Of a DNA stretch of 64,000 bases, positions 1 to 11,438 are shown in pieces. The position numbers were made by a program, and so were the translations under genes. This DNA is from Morchella semilibera (lineage: Eukaryota > Ascomycota > Pezizomycetes > Pezizales > Morchellaceae). The first letter of the stretch is position 1, and each line of letters begins with the position of its first letter. The notes under the pieces were generated by a model that was not told the origin of the DNA, did no database searches, and saw nothing but the letters and a program-made list of their open reading frames with translations. Location: positions 558,001 through 622,000 of the forward strand of contig WBVU01000017.1 of the NCBI GenBank assembly GCA_009192285.1, read 5' to 3'.

Positions 1-489
1 GTAGAGGCAAAAGAGGCATGAAGGGAGAAGAGTGAGGATTGGATAGACCTCAACAAGAAAGATAAGTGGTACTATAAGTTTTCTCGTTACTGAGGACAAA
101 GCTTTAAGTCAAAGGAACTACGGCTTTGAAATAGAAGTATATTCCTATGTATTGAAATAACAGGAAGACGAGACAGAGAGAAAAGAAAGAAGGAACTAAG
201 GAAGATATCTATCTCCGCTATTTAACACTTCTCTCCCACGAGTGCAGTATGACTCACATATCAGCTCACAGAAACCCATAGAAATTCATCGCAATCACAC
301 TTCGTATTCCTCACCACCACTTTGCCACTTCCTATTACCAATCCTCCCTGCAACCAAACCTCGTAGAACCTGATGACGACAGCCTCGCCTCATCTCACCT
401 TGTCCTCGCTTAACATAACTCCATCCGTTGCAACAGTGCTACGACTACCAAACTATAGGGACTACTAGTAGTGCCAAAATGCCAGGACA
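1..489 (-). mobile_element. Partial solo LTR, family A
   Basis: This is the minus-strand copy of a long terminal repeat that recurs about a dozen times in the window. The family consensus starts TGTCCCGGCGTCTTGG and ends GTTACTCCGTCACA, about 600-630 bp, with TG..CA termini. Here the sequence ends at 489 with the inverted start (CCAGGACA) and the other end runs off the window. The polypurine stretch around 170-205 and the conserved core of the family near 240-290 are recognisable. No coding capacity is seen. Confidence 0.7.
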
Positions 490-1061
490 TGTTGGCTTTC
501 ATCCCAGCCAAAAATAACCTGAATTATAGTGATCTGCATATGCGTTTGTATTGCTGGCCAGCATTTTCTTACCTCATTAATCCAAAAAAGTCCAAAAATA
601 TCTACTGGTGCCATCGCATCCTGTTCTACTCATAGTCAGTAATGATATCCAAATTTATTCAACCACTTGTACCCGGACCCCCACCCATTTGGCCATGGCT
701 AAATAAATAAACTTAAGAAATGTTCTTACCTCTAAGAACAATGATTCCGCATCATGGTAAATCATAGGTAAAGTCATATAGTATGGCTTTCTATTAGCAA
801 CAGAAGCTGCTCGCAAGCAACCTGCTCTGGTTCCTTCACTTATATTTTCTCTCCTTCCTCTTGATCTGCACAATCTTCCTAATACAGATCAAGATGTTTG
901 TACTAGCGGCCTTACTGATGTTTGTTGAAACTCTCTTTAAAGGTGCCCGCTGATCTCGTGTTATCAATATCACCTGCATTTATCAGAACTGTACTCCAAT
1001 GATGAAAACAGTGAATAGTACTCACGCATAGCTTGAAATTTGAACCCAAATCTATATAGTA

Positions 1062-1140
1062 CTACAATACAGTGTGTCTCAAAAATACTGAGACATATAC
1101 TAAGACATATATTGAGACCGGTTGGTAGTTGTATTGTAGG
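1062..1140. repeat. Small fold-back in Helitron 5' region
   Basis: The words CTACAATAC (about 1062) and GTATTGTAG (about 1131) form inverted arms. Between them are repeated words of the type ATACTGAGACATA / ATATTGAGACC, similar in style to fungal Tc1 terminal repeats. It may be a tiny degenerate MITE. No target duplication was established. Confidence 0.35.
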
Positions 1141-1322
1141 ATGACTAAGCAGAGGGCCAGGGGGCGGAAAAAAGCGGTTTTGAGTGGTACAAGGTAGGGT
1201 AACACATGCAAGCAGTTGTAAATAGTTATAATTAGCCGTTTTGACCCCGCAGAAGATACAACAGCCCGCAACCAAATCTTCAAATTTTTTACTTGTATTT
1301 ACCAATTATTAAAGCAACAAAG

Positions 1323-4300
1323 ATGTCTACTGCAAGGTGTTCAGTGTGTCGACGTGATAAAGTTCTTGCAGAATTTGATTTGAACTGCAATGGAGTTATG
1401 TTTAGATCATGCAGGAACTATCCGGTAATTGCGACTTGATACATATTTGAATATTTACTTAACTAACACTTTACCGCAAAGAACAGCTGAAATGCGACGA
1501 AGACGTGCAGTTGCACAACGGCAGCAAGTTGAAAATCAACAGGTATATATTGCCACATTCTAGAGGGAATATTGGTTTAATTGTAAACTTATTGTTTTGA
1601 ATAGCTGTCACCTCCAAGAGCTGCACGTTTCTCACACCCAATTTTTCCCTATGCATTTGTTAGTTCACGTTTGCAATGGCGTCCATTGGTGTTGGGCGCA
1701 ATGAACATCTCTTGCGAGTCATGCGGAGTATTGCATTGGATTGACGAACGAGTATCAGCGAGCTCAAGAGTCAAGCCCCACTTTGAAAGTTGTTGCAAGA
1801 AAGGAGATGTTCAACTACCCGCTTTGCGAGAGTCTCCTCCATATCTACAATACCTTTTACAATCCTTGGACACTGTTGCGAGACAATTCCGTACGAATAT
1901 CCGAGGATACAGCTCTGCGCTCGCATTCACGTCGGTCAGGTATACTGCTGATCAACGTCCTGCCATACAAGGTGGTGGTATTCATTGCTTTCAAATTCAC
2001 GGTGAACTCTACCATATGCAAAGACCATTACATCCACAGGAAAATGCTACCCCATGTTTCGCACAATTGTATTTTTACGACCCTGCCTACACAGCCAATT
2101 TACGATACGAATCACATCTTAGCCTTAATCTTGAGGTATTGCAACGTCTTACAGCTGAGTTACATGAGGTTAATCCTTTTATAACTATATACAAAACTTT
2201 ACGTGAGCGATTCGATGATGCAGAACGAATGCGGGAACCTGCAAGAGTTTTGCTCAACCTGCAATTGCAGTTGATAATAGAATCAGGTGCTGATAAACAT
2301 CGCAACAACTTGCCAACCAGTAATGAAGTTGCTGTAATCATACCTGATGAGTATGAGGCAGCTGGGTTTCAGGATATTATTCTTGCAAACCGTGACGCAG
2401 ATGGTAATGCAGCATTTAGCAGAATCGAACCAAATAATGCTGCATATATGCCTTTGCATTATGTTTCTATTTCCATTTGGTGTTGCAGGTTGGCATTGGG
2501 GTTTGAGGTTACGAGATGATTTGCAGGTTCGCAAGATTTTACGCCTTAGTCAACGGGTATTTTACAGGTATAATTTATGATTTACAAATAATGCATAATT
2601 GTAAAGGGCTAACTCATATATTAGATATTGTTTGCATATACATCCAATGGAGTTCCCTACGCTTTTTCATTCCCAACGCCTCCTACAATAATATTTGGTC
2701 GATGCATGGTCTGTTTGCGATCATAACAAATTCAACTAGATTCGATTGAACCAAGCGCAATTACGTGCAGACTTATATAATGGTCTCGCAGATGCTTTGC
2801 TACAGCAGGACTTTAATGCGGAGGAAACCGGCAAACGTATAATACTCTCAAGCAGTTATACTGGCAGTGACCGATATATGCAACGGTTGTATCAAGATTC
2901 TATGGCAATTGTTTGTCATTTTGGACGCCCCACTTTGTTTATCACGTTTACAGCAAATCCAAAGTGGCCTGAGATCGTTGCAGAATTGCTTTCAGGACAA
3001 ACAGTTGTTGATCGGCCAGACCTTACTGCAAGAGTTTTTCATATGAAGCAACAACAGCTCCTTGCTGAAATCAAGCACAAAAATATATTTGGGCGCTATT
3101 TGGGTTGTGTATGGACAATTGAATACTAAAAACACGGTTTACCTCATATGCATCTGTTGCTTTTCTTGCATCTAAAAGACAAGTTTATTACAGCGGATCG
3201 CATCGATGAAATAGTATGTGCAGGGTTACCGGATCCTATTGCGGACCCAAATGGAGAGTTGCGAGGGGTTATAACGAGCTGTATGGTACATGGACCCTGT
3301 GGAGAAGCAATGCCAAATGCTACATGCATGTCAAGATCGGATGCAGGCTATTTTAAGTGTGCAAAACGGTTCCCAAAAGAATATCAAACTGAAACTATTG
3401 TACAGGAGGATGGATATTCTTTTTATCATCGTCGCAATGATGGAAAAACCCATATAATACCATTGCGAGGTTCCGGTGGAAATGCGACATTCTCCTTTGA
3501 TAATCGCTGGGTTGTACCATACAATCCATATCTCTCTTGGCGTTACAAAGCACACATTAATGTCGAGGTCTGTACTTCCATTCATGCAATCAAATATATA
3601 CACAAGTATATATATAAAGGATCAGATCGTACCGCTCTGCAGGTTGGCAATGAAGTTGATGAAGTCAAACGATATTTGCAAGGTCGTTACATTGGGGCAA
3701 CAGAAGCTGTGTGGATGATTTTTGAGTATGCAATGCATGAGGAGGCTCCTGCTGTCATGCATCTAGCGGTACATATGCCTGGTGAACAGGCAGTATATTA
3801 CGATGCAGATGCAAACCGTGATGAGATTCTGCAAAGAATGGAGTCTGCAAAATCAACATTTATGGCGTTCTTCCAGTACAATTTGGAAAATATTGATGGT
3901 CATCTATATCTCTATCAAGAGTTTCCAACTCATTTCACATACAGCAAACCTACCCGCAGATGGTCGTGAAGGAAGGCTGGGGTTTCAATTGGACGCATGT
4001 ACTATTGCAATCCTATGATGGGTGAAAAATATTACCTACAGCTGTTACTTACAGTTGTGAGAGGTGCAAAGTCATTTGAACATTTGCGAACAGTCTCCAG
4101 TACATTGCATCCAACATTTAAGTCTGCATGTATGGCTCTTGGTCTTCTACAAGATGATAGAGAGTGGACCCAGTGTTTTACTGAAGCAGTGTTAGTTGCA
4201 ACGAGATATGCACTAAGAACATTGTTTGCAACTGTCCTACTATTTGGTGATGTTACAGACCCTGCAGCACTTTGGACAGAGTTTGCAACGAACATCTGTG

Positions 4301-5937
4301 ATGATTTACCTCGCACAATCGAAAGAAATGAAGCATTGGCTGTTCCGGCTGACATGCAAGACCCGCATCTTGATTACAGTCTCTCTTTGATATCCCAAAT
4401 CCTTGCGGATTCAAGCAAAACACTGGCAGATTTTGCATTACCTCCATATATTCACGATTGGAACCGCAACGCTGGGAATGAAATGATTGCAGCAGAACTC
4501 AGTTACGATCAACAGTCAGAACAGTTATTGTGTGATGAGAGAGTTACAAAACTTAATGATGACTAGTTGCGGTGCTACAATGCTATCGTAACAGGTGTTA
4601 CAAATCCTGCAACAGCACAGTTCTTCCTGCAAGGGCCTGCTGGAACAAGAAAAACATTCCTCTACAATACGATATGCAACCACTTCCGATCGCAAGGAAA
4701 GATTGTTCTTTGCGTCGCATCTTCTGGCATTGCCGCGCAACTGCTACTTGGTGGCAGGACCTCACACTCACGTTTCAAAACACCAATTGTTATCAATGAA
4801 TTTTCTACCTATGCAATTACTCGCAATACGTTACTTGTGGGATTACTACAGCCCGCAAACCTGATTATTTGGAATGAGGTTCCTATGCAACACAAATATT
4901 GTTTTGAGTCTGTAAATAGATCACTCAATGATATTTGCGGTGTTGGAGATGATGCATTGTTTGGCAATATACCGATTATTTTAGGTGGCGATTTTGCACA
5001 AATTCTACTGATTGTGAGACGTGGTAATCGTGGTGGAACAGTAGAGGCATGTTTGCAAAGATTCTTTCTATGGAACCGGTTTCAACAACTTCCTTTATGG
5101 ACCAATATGCAAGTACGCGAAGGTGAAGCAAATCAACAATTTGCGAGGTGGCTTTTGCAAATGTCATATGATCGTCAGTGGCATGGTCGGATCTCATTGC
5201 CTCGATTCATCCAAGTTTGCACAAACGTACCAGATCTTTGCGAACATGTATTTCCTGCGGTAATAATTGCGTCAGCGCATACCAATCATACGGTTTTTAA
5301 GGGACGTGCAATACTTGCAATTTGAAATGATACAGTTGCGGAGTTTAACAATACAGTTCTCAACTTGAATGCCCTGCAAGGGGAGGTTCAAACATACTAT
5401 TCTGTCGATAGCATGGATTTCAACAATTCGGAAGAGGCATCAAACGAACTCCCTGCAGAGTATTTACAAAACTTAAACCCAGCTGCATTGCCACCATCAC
5501 ACTTGCGACTCAAAGTTGGTGCTCCTGTTATATTGTTGCGAAACCTGTATCCAAAGCAAGGCCATTGCAACTGGATGAGAATGACTGTAACCAGGATGGA
5601 AGGACGTTGCATTGAGGTTAGGATATTGGGTGGTGATAACGATGGACAAGTGAAAGTTATTCCTCGCATTAAGCTTTCAAGTACTGAAAGAGAGTTGCCA
5701 TTCATTTTAACGCGAAAGCAATTTCCTGTAAGGCTATGCTTTGCGATGACTGTAAACAAGGCGCAAGGACAATCACTGGATGTTGTAGGAGTGGATTTAC
5801 GGACACCGCCATTTACTCATAGGTAATTATTTGTTGCGTTATCAAGAGCAACAGATGTAAATAGATTGCGAGTCTTGCAAACAGAGGAAAGAGGGAGAGA
5901 AACTGATAATATAGTATATCCAGAGGTACTATTGTAG
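1323..5937 (+). pseudogene. Helitron Rep/helicase (RepHel), disabled
   Basis: Decayed Helitron transposase combining a HUH-type Rep nuclease and a PIF1-like helicase. The 5' part appears to contain short introns (about 1432-1489 and 1543-1604; donor GTATAT, acceptor AATAG for the second). A Helitron-like N-terminal domain is read at 1671-2465, then a frameshift. The Rep region at 2746-3969 has FITFTANPKWPEI, the HUH core PHMHLLLFL directly after a TAA stop at 3127, and the two-tyrosine motif YIHKYIYKG near 3600. Frameshift near 3965, stop TAG at 4564, helicase from 4567. The Walker A is GPAGTRKT instead of GPAGTGKT and the Walker B is IIWNEVPM instead of IIWDEVPM, so ATPase activity should be lost. 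A TGA follows at 5323 and a break at 5824 just before the terminal FVALSRATDV motif. Family assignment is secure; the element is not autonomous. Confidence 0.9.
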
Positions 5938-6167
5938 GATACCTAATATGCTAGAATGATTATAGCTTAAAGGTCTAATGTATAATGGTAGCAACGTTTT
6001 ACAATATGTCATTGATAGTTGCAAATACAAATACAGGTATGCGTTACCCTGCAATAACATCAACCCTTATTGCAAGGACTTTAAGATATATGCAAGTGTT
6101 GTAAATATAATGCAATCTCATTCCCAACCCCCGCAAACGTTTACAATGAAATAATGACTAAATACAT

Positions 6168-6972
6168 TTAATCTTCCATATCTTGCATAATTTCCTCAAT
6201 TGCATCAGCTATATCCTCAACTGCCTTCAATAATTTACCCCATTTTTCCTTAACAGAGAGGCACTTTCTTTTTGTAACCCTCCTGCGCCTATTTGAAAGC
6301 TCTGTAGGCTATGTAGAAGTGCTTGCAGTTGCAACAGAACGTTCGCGAAACTTAGACTCTATTGCAAACATTAGCAACACATTGTAAACCCATTGCAAGC
6401 ATTGCAAATCACTTACCAGGCCGGAAACTGCATTGTTTGCCTTGACTGTTATAGTGGCAGTTGGTACAGCTACCCGCAAATTTGCCATCTACAATTACAC
6501 AATCTAGGAAAGGACCCTTGCCATCTGCACAGGTTACACACTCAGGTCCCTCAATCTCACCTCTGCTGTATCCTAAAATAGCCTCAACATTAATAGGCCT
6601 AGCCATATTAAGGCCCCTGTCATCCCTTAAGAGAACAGGCTTAACCCATTCCATATTGACTAACTTTTTAGCAGTTGCAGTAGTGGTTGCACCCCCCTGT
6701 ACTAGAGCCTCTGCAGTTGAATCATGCTGGATTGGGCGGATTTTTGCTTGCCGAGTCTTGGCGGTCTTGGCAATCTCGGCAGGTTGCTTGTCTTTATTGA
6801 GTTTAGGGACAATTTCTACCTCAGACTCAAAGCTAGGCTCTTCTGGGGGGACTAGGGGCTTGGCGGTCTTGGCAGCCTGAGTCTCGGCAGCAGGCATGGT
6901 AGGGAGTCTTTTCTGGACTGCATTAGAGGCAGCAGGAGCAGGAGTAGGAACTTCAGGAGCAGGAGAGGACAT
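6168..6972 (-). pseudogene. DUF3716-like Cys-rich protein gene inside Helitron 1
   Basis: Starts at the ATG at 6972 and lies antiparallel between the helicase and the Helitron 3' end. Exon 1 (6972-6417) has a low-complexity Ala/Pro/Lys-rich N-terminus of about 100 residues, then a compact Cys domain: RPINVEAILGYSRG, CVTC, GPFLDC, GSCTNC and QCSF, six cysteines plausibly binding zinc. This resembles the fungal DUF3716 pattern from memory, not a search. The exon ends in a good donor (GTAAGT); a 58-bp intron (6416-6359) has a GCTAATG branch point and CAATAG acceptor. Exon 2 reads in frame to a TAG at 6309-6311, but coding continues beyond it to TAA at 6168-6170 with a KRKCL motif and an acidic coiled-coil-like tail. 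The paralogue at 11635-12209 has the same tail, so the TAG is most likely a lesion. Function unknown. Confidence 0.65.
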
Positions 6973-7180
6973 GATTAAAAAAACCAGGAAATTCTGAGAG
7001 GAGGCAATGTTTGGGAGAAGGAAATCTGGATGATGATTCAAAAAAATGCGGAAATTCTAGCCCTATTTATCTCTTTTTTCTAGGTCTTCAAATTATCTTT
7101 GCAAATGCCAAAGTTATTTTTGCAACTGTCTGTACCATTTTTGTAATCATTCAATCCTTTACGCGCGCGTAGCAAAACCA

Positions 7181-7270
7181 GCTACCAAACCCACCCGCTA
7201 CCAAACCCACCCGCTACCAAATCCACTACCAAACCCACTACCAAACCCACCCAAACTCCACTACCATACC
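7181..7270. repeat. CTACCAAACCCAC minisatellite
   Basis: Tandem, slightly irregular repeats of the unit CTACCAAACCCAC(CCG), six to seven copies. It lies directly inside the Helitron 3' hairpin, so it belongs to the element's 3' end. Confidence 0.85.
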
Positions 7271-7276
7271 AGGCAC

Positions 7277-7306
7277 CCTCGCGGTCGCGAGGTGGCCCAC
7301 TGCTAG
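7277..7306 (+). other. Helitron 3' terminus (hairpin + CTAG)
   Basis: A perfect palindrome CCTCGCG-GT-CGCGAGG (7277-7292) is followed by 10 nt and then CTAG, with T at 7307. Helitron 3' ends have a short GC-rich hairpin 10-15 nt before CTRR. This fixes one end of Helitron 1 and places the Cys-rich gene inside it. Confidence 0.85.
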
Positions 7307-8290
7307 TAATACTAGTACTCTAGGTTGGGTACCCATTGTTCTGTTAAGGTATCTGGGTCAACCTGAGTGGGAGGTTTAGCTGGCAGGGGTGGGACGGTCA
7401 ATGTCACGAATTTGAGAATTTCATGCGTCCAAGAGATAGACTTGAAAACTGTTGTATCCCAATTAATGACCGAGTGATATATCATGATTATCATACCTCC
7501 GAGTGATATTCTGTGATTAATAATCTCTTCCCGGTGAAAGCGAAACGTTTCAAACTTAGACTATACTTTCTATTAGAGATTCGTCTAATAAGCAGCTTAG
7601 TTTGAATAGCCGTTGCGGACCCTGATGTGGGCGCCTCTGGTAAGTAGTTAGTTTGGTTTTTCTTTTTTTTTTTCTTAACAAGACGTGTATAACATTATTT
7701 ACTATTATACTACCATTATAGGCCTGAACTTATGAGTCACTCACTACGGAACTCTTGGTTGACTATGCCTACGTTCTATAAGCATTTCTACTGTGGCTCT
7801 GGGGGACCCTAGGTTGTGGTCGATGGGGCTCGTGGCTCGCGGTATACTTGGAGGTGTTGTAGGGTGATAGGAATACGGCAGTGGCTTGAAAGTCCGTAAT
7901 CGGGGCTATGACCCAGCAGGCAAGAACGCCATGCTTATAATCCACAAGGCCAGGAGCCCAAGGACACTATCTGCTAGAATAAGGCCAGCAGAGTCGAGAT
8001 GACTCGAGGAATACCTCCTTAAGCGTCCTCGTGGAACACACTTCTCGGACCCTCAAGACAATTTACCTCTAGTTTTAGAGGTTATAGGGAAAAGTGGATT
8101 TTATCTCTCTTCTCACCCCGTGTTGCTGATGAGCTATTCAGTGGGATCTATAGTCCTCACTGGATTTGACCGGGTAAACCTTCAACGCCTCTTGTGTGTC
8201 TAAAGGCATAAGTACACGACTATATTTTTAGACATTGGTATCATATCATACAATCATTCACGCCACCAGGCTTGAGAGCCGATTTGATAT
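7307..8290. other. Intergenic, no gene seen
   Basis: No conserved reading frame, tRNA or rRNA recognised. The only notable texture is a T-rich run near 7665-7675. Confidence 0.5.
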
Positions 8291-9522
8291 TCAATATCTC
8301 TCAGAGCGGACTACTTTGCACAAGCAGTGTTCTAGATCAGAATACCAAAACCCCTGCCTACGGAAAAGAATCTCTTGTGTTCCTAACCCCGCCTTAACTC
8401 CATGGTATATCGACTCCAAGTGATCGGTCAGAGCATCTTCTGTCACTTCTGGCCAGTCTTCCTCTTTAATATCCTTAACCAAGCCACCCAAGTTCCCGAA
8501 CCGCCCTTCTTCTCTTTAACTGATCGTTCAACTCTCTTAGCTAAGTCTCTAGCTGTTGGCGGTGTCACAGTTCCGTCAAGTTCTGCAAGGTCACACGCGA
8601 GTAGCCACTGAAATATTGACCCGGGGCTGTAATAAGGAATACCCGCTTCCCCAATTAATTCAACCACCCTCTTGAATAAAATAGTTGTACTACCCGCCCT
8701 TCTTTCTTCACAAATTCTTGTAAATAGTTTTGGCACTGTGTCGAATACTTTGACAATTTGGCCAGGGATGTGTTCCGGATTAAATCTGACGTTCCCATAA
8801 ACGGGCAATGAGTTGGTCCCATAGCCAGTAGATCTTTTGTACGTCTCTCTGGCCTCAAGAACATCTTTAGCGGTCTTGACAGTTCCTAAGGAAACAATTA
8901 GGTCTGGATGTCCAAAGGCGTATAGGCGCATGATCACCCAGCGGGTTAGAAATATTTCATCAATCTCTGCCACTACAGAGTGAGATAAAGTATCTCTTAT
9001 TGCATTGAAACTAGGTCCTGACGTCCGGAATGCAAGCAATTTATCAGCGAGGAGGGCAGAACGTGAGATTGCCGAAGCATAAGCCTGGAACTCAGGGTGA
9101 ACTCGTCTCAGCAATAACTGGTTCTGACGCAAGCGAAGGCCGGAGAGAGACTTGGCGATCACAGTGAGGATATTCATTATGGTAATTCGTCGAGATGTAG
9201 AAGGGTATCTGGGTAGTAGGATTGGATCGGGGGATGAAACGGTGTTGGATTTATTTAGAACAAAAGGAACAATTTCTTCATTTCTCTTAGTTTTGGGTTG
9301 TTGTTGCTCTTTTCCTCCCAAATTTCCTACTGAACCCTCCTTTAAACGCGGCCGAAGTATTCGGTCCGTATTTTCCCTCCCGGGAGCAAGGCCCGAGGCT
9401 AGCATTGGCCTCTTCCTTCCTATTCCTTCTGTTGTTGGTAATCCATTGAGGCCTGGTCGGGGTGTTCGGGTGTTTCCCCCCTCATCATGGGCAGCATCGG
9501 GACTCAATTTCCTTTTCGCCAT
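8291..9522 (-). pseudogene. Unrecognised basic protein, one late frameshift
   Basis: An open frame begins at the ATG at 9522 (MAKRKLSPD) and runs 359 codons to 8443. I chose this start because the upstream in-frame sequence is a simple (GTAC) repeat. The first about 110 residues are basic and low in complexity; from about residue 115 it looks like a globular, largely helical domain with motifs such as SIFQWLLACDLAE. Near 8490 the frame most likely shifts: the alternative frame (GNLGGLVKDIKEEDWPEV, continuing to 8291) reads as a natural extension of about 65 residues, whereas the original frame ends quickly. I do not recognise the family and assign no function. It is in a noncoding, transposon-rich setting without visible terminal repeats. 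It could be a degenerating host gene or an unrecognised element gene. Confidence 0.5.
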
Positions 9523-9618
9523 TGATAGGGAAATAGAGAACGGGTATATAAGGGTTGGCGAGCTTTTCTGGGGTATCAGTACTAAAGAAGAAATAGACCA
9601 GAAACACATAAGAAGAAC

Positions 9619-9716
9619 ATGTACATACATACAAGTACGTATACAAGTACGTATACAATGTACATGTACATAAATACACGTAAGTACATACATCATGTAT
9701 ACATGTACATCCATGT
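9619..9716. repeat. GTAC/ATAC-rich simple repeat
   Basis: Irregular tandem words GTACAT, ACAAGTACGTAT and ATACATGTAC upstream of the 8291-9522 gene, strongly palindromic in composition. Confidence 0.75.
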
Positions 9717-10636
9717 ATCCACGGTAGCCTAAGCAAAAAAGAGTATACCTACTCCAAATACATCTATATGAAGAAACCTAAAACACCATAATTCAGCTCG
9801 GTACCTCCAACCACAGGTTCTGAGATGGGCTAACATATTTGGCTGTATGGAAGTGGATGCGTTCCCCATAGCTTGTGATCACGTCTAGTAGCTGTTAGGG
9901 TGGGTGGTGGTGAAAAATTAAATCAAGAGCTAACGTGAATGCATCATTAACTGCTAGCTAGTATTAGGCAGCTGGTGAAGAGGGAAGAGACTCTGTTGCG
10001 CCGTACCTAAAATCGACTTCAAAATTGCAGATATACATAATACTTACATGTATATAAGGGCCGATTTTATCCCGTTGCATGTTAGTGCTGCCACATTGGA
10101 AGCCTTCCCGTGGATGTTCTGAAGGTGCTCAAACTTGAAGCCTTGAAGATAACTTACAGATCTTGCATAGGAAGGGCTCGCAGAAACTCTGTAACACCTC
10201 CTGGGGGGATCTACAGACCACATTTGAGCGCCTACAAACCTTCAAAAATATCTGCGAGAATGCTCCCATTCTATCAGCAGATTTATATATGATTGATACA
10301 AAAATCCCTGTGGTACAAAATTTGAGTATCCTGAATAGAAGGATGAGTAATCCCAGTATGTAGGATATGTATGGTAACGGCTCCCATACTAATATATTCC
10401 AAACAAGAGATGACTTATACCTCCAGTTGCGTAACTCGTGCACTTTCACGAGTTTTTAGGATAGATTTACCTTGGTGGACCAATATACTACCCTCAGAGA
10501 CAGATATATCATGTATTCTTAATGCAGTTGGACAGGGCGGTAGGGAAGCGCGGTGGGATAGCAAAGCGGCAAAGAATCACAGTGGGATAGTAGGGTGATG
10601 GAGTGACAGTGGGCTGGGATGGCATGGCAAGCTAAA

Positions 10637-10668
10637 CCACCATCACCATCACCATCATCATCAATAAT
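10637..10668. repeat. CAC/CAT microsatellite
   Basis: Tandem (CACCAT)n grading into (CAT)n. Related CAT-rich sequence continues imperfectly to about 10725. Confidence 0.8.
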
Positions 10669-10961
10669 ATCGCTATTAGCCCCCCATCCTCACCATTATC
10701 AATGCTAATCATCAAGATTATCATAGCAGTAACAGATAAACCCTAACCTATTTTGCTCAGATTCGTTTGCAAATAATTCATTTAGTTATTGTATTCCCCA
10801 ACTCTGCCATGCCCAATGATGGAAAAGATGAACTGAATTCGCTATTGATGGGACTGGTGATGAATATGGTACTTTAGTAATGACCGGATAATGAAGCTGG
10901 AAAAGTTCATAATAGCTCAGCAAAGTACGGTTGCCAGTTCTAGCGGGAGCAGCAAAATGCT

Positions 10962-11058
10962 CCTAGGAGTAACTAGGGAGTAACTGAGTGGCACTAGGAG
11001 TAACTGAGCATGGCTGGGAGTAATTGGGAGGTAACTGGACATGCCTGAAAGTGACTGA
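10962..11058. repeat. Degenerate GGAGTAACT minisatellite
   Basis: About five imperfect copies of a 15-20 bp unit with core (A/G)GGAGTAACTGAG. No coding meaning seen. Confidence 0.7.
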
Positions 11059-11141
11059 TTGTGATTATCCTACCTAAGTGATATATATATCTCGAGGGAC
11101 AGGTAAAAGTATAACACATACGGCCCAAAAAATACCTCCAC

Positions 11142-11240
11142 TATCAACAAACTTTACCCTTTGTGACTGGAGTCTCCTGAATCTCCTGACAGTTTCTTGA
11201 GTTTCCTGAGACTCAAATAATCGGTAAAATCTTGCTGATG
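11142..11240. mobile_element. MITE, CATCAGCAA family (short divergent copy)
   Basis: About 99 bp bounded by ATCAACAAAC and TTGCTGATG, with the family's internal GTGACTGGAGTCTCCTGA words. The left end is diverged, so the target duplication cannot be called. Confidence 0.6.
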
Positions 11241-11438
11241 ACCCTCTGAACTCAAACATGCAAAACTATCATTTCCTATCCCTGTATTTGAGATAGATTA
11301 CCGTATCACCATACAAATCGTTATACCACAGGGAATTCAGGTTGCCTAGGAGGTTGGAAAAAACTAAAATATTGACGATATTGTAGGTTCGTTATTTATG
11401 CTACAAGCAAAAACAGGAAACGGGATATAAGAAAAAGA

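Larger units (their letters stand above)
601..7306 (+). mobile_element. Helitron 1 (decayed, 3' terminus preserved)
   Basis: A rolling-circle transposon. It contains a Rep/PIF1-helicase ORF remnant (1323-5937, +), a Cys-rich accessory gene (6168-6972, -), and a classical 3' terminus: a GC-rich stem-loop at 7277-7292, a 10-nt spacer and CTAG at 7303-7306 followed by T, as expected for insertion into an A/T dinucleotide. The 5' end is proposed at 601, where TCTACTGG follows an A; Helitrons begin with TC, but this end is much less certain than the 3' end. The whole unit is rich in TTGCAA, TCGCAA and TTGCGA words. The region 601-1322 carries no recognisable gene. Confidence 0.75.
9717..11141. other. 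Noncoding region
   Basis: No gene recognised. It contains a trinucleotide microsatellite and a decayed minisatellite, listed separately. Open frames here are short and lack recognisable motifs. Confidence 0.5.

Noticed and set aside
10629-10740. Possible CRISPR-like or regulatory repeat array
   Set aside because: It is a simple CAC/CAT microsatellite, and CRISPR arrays do not occur in fungi.
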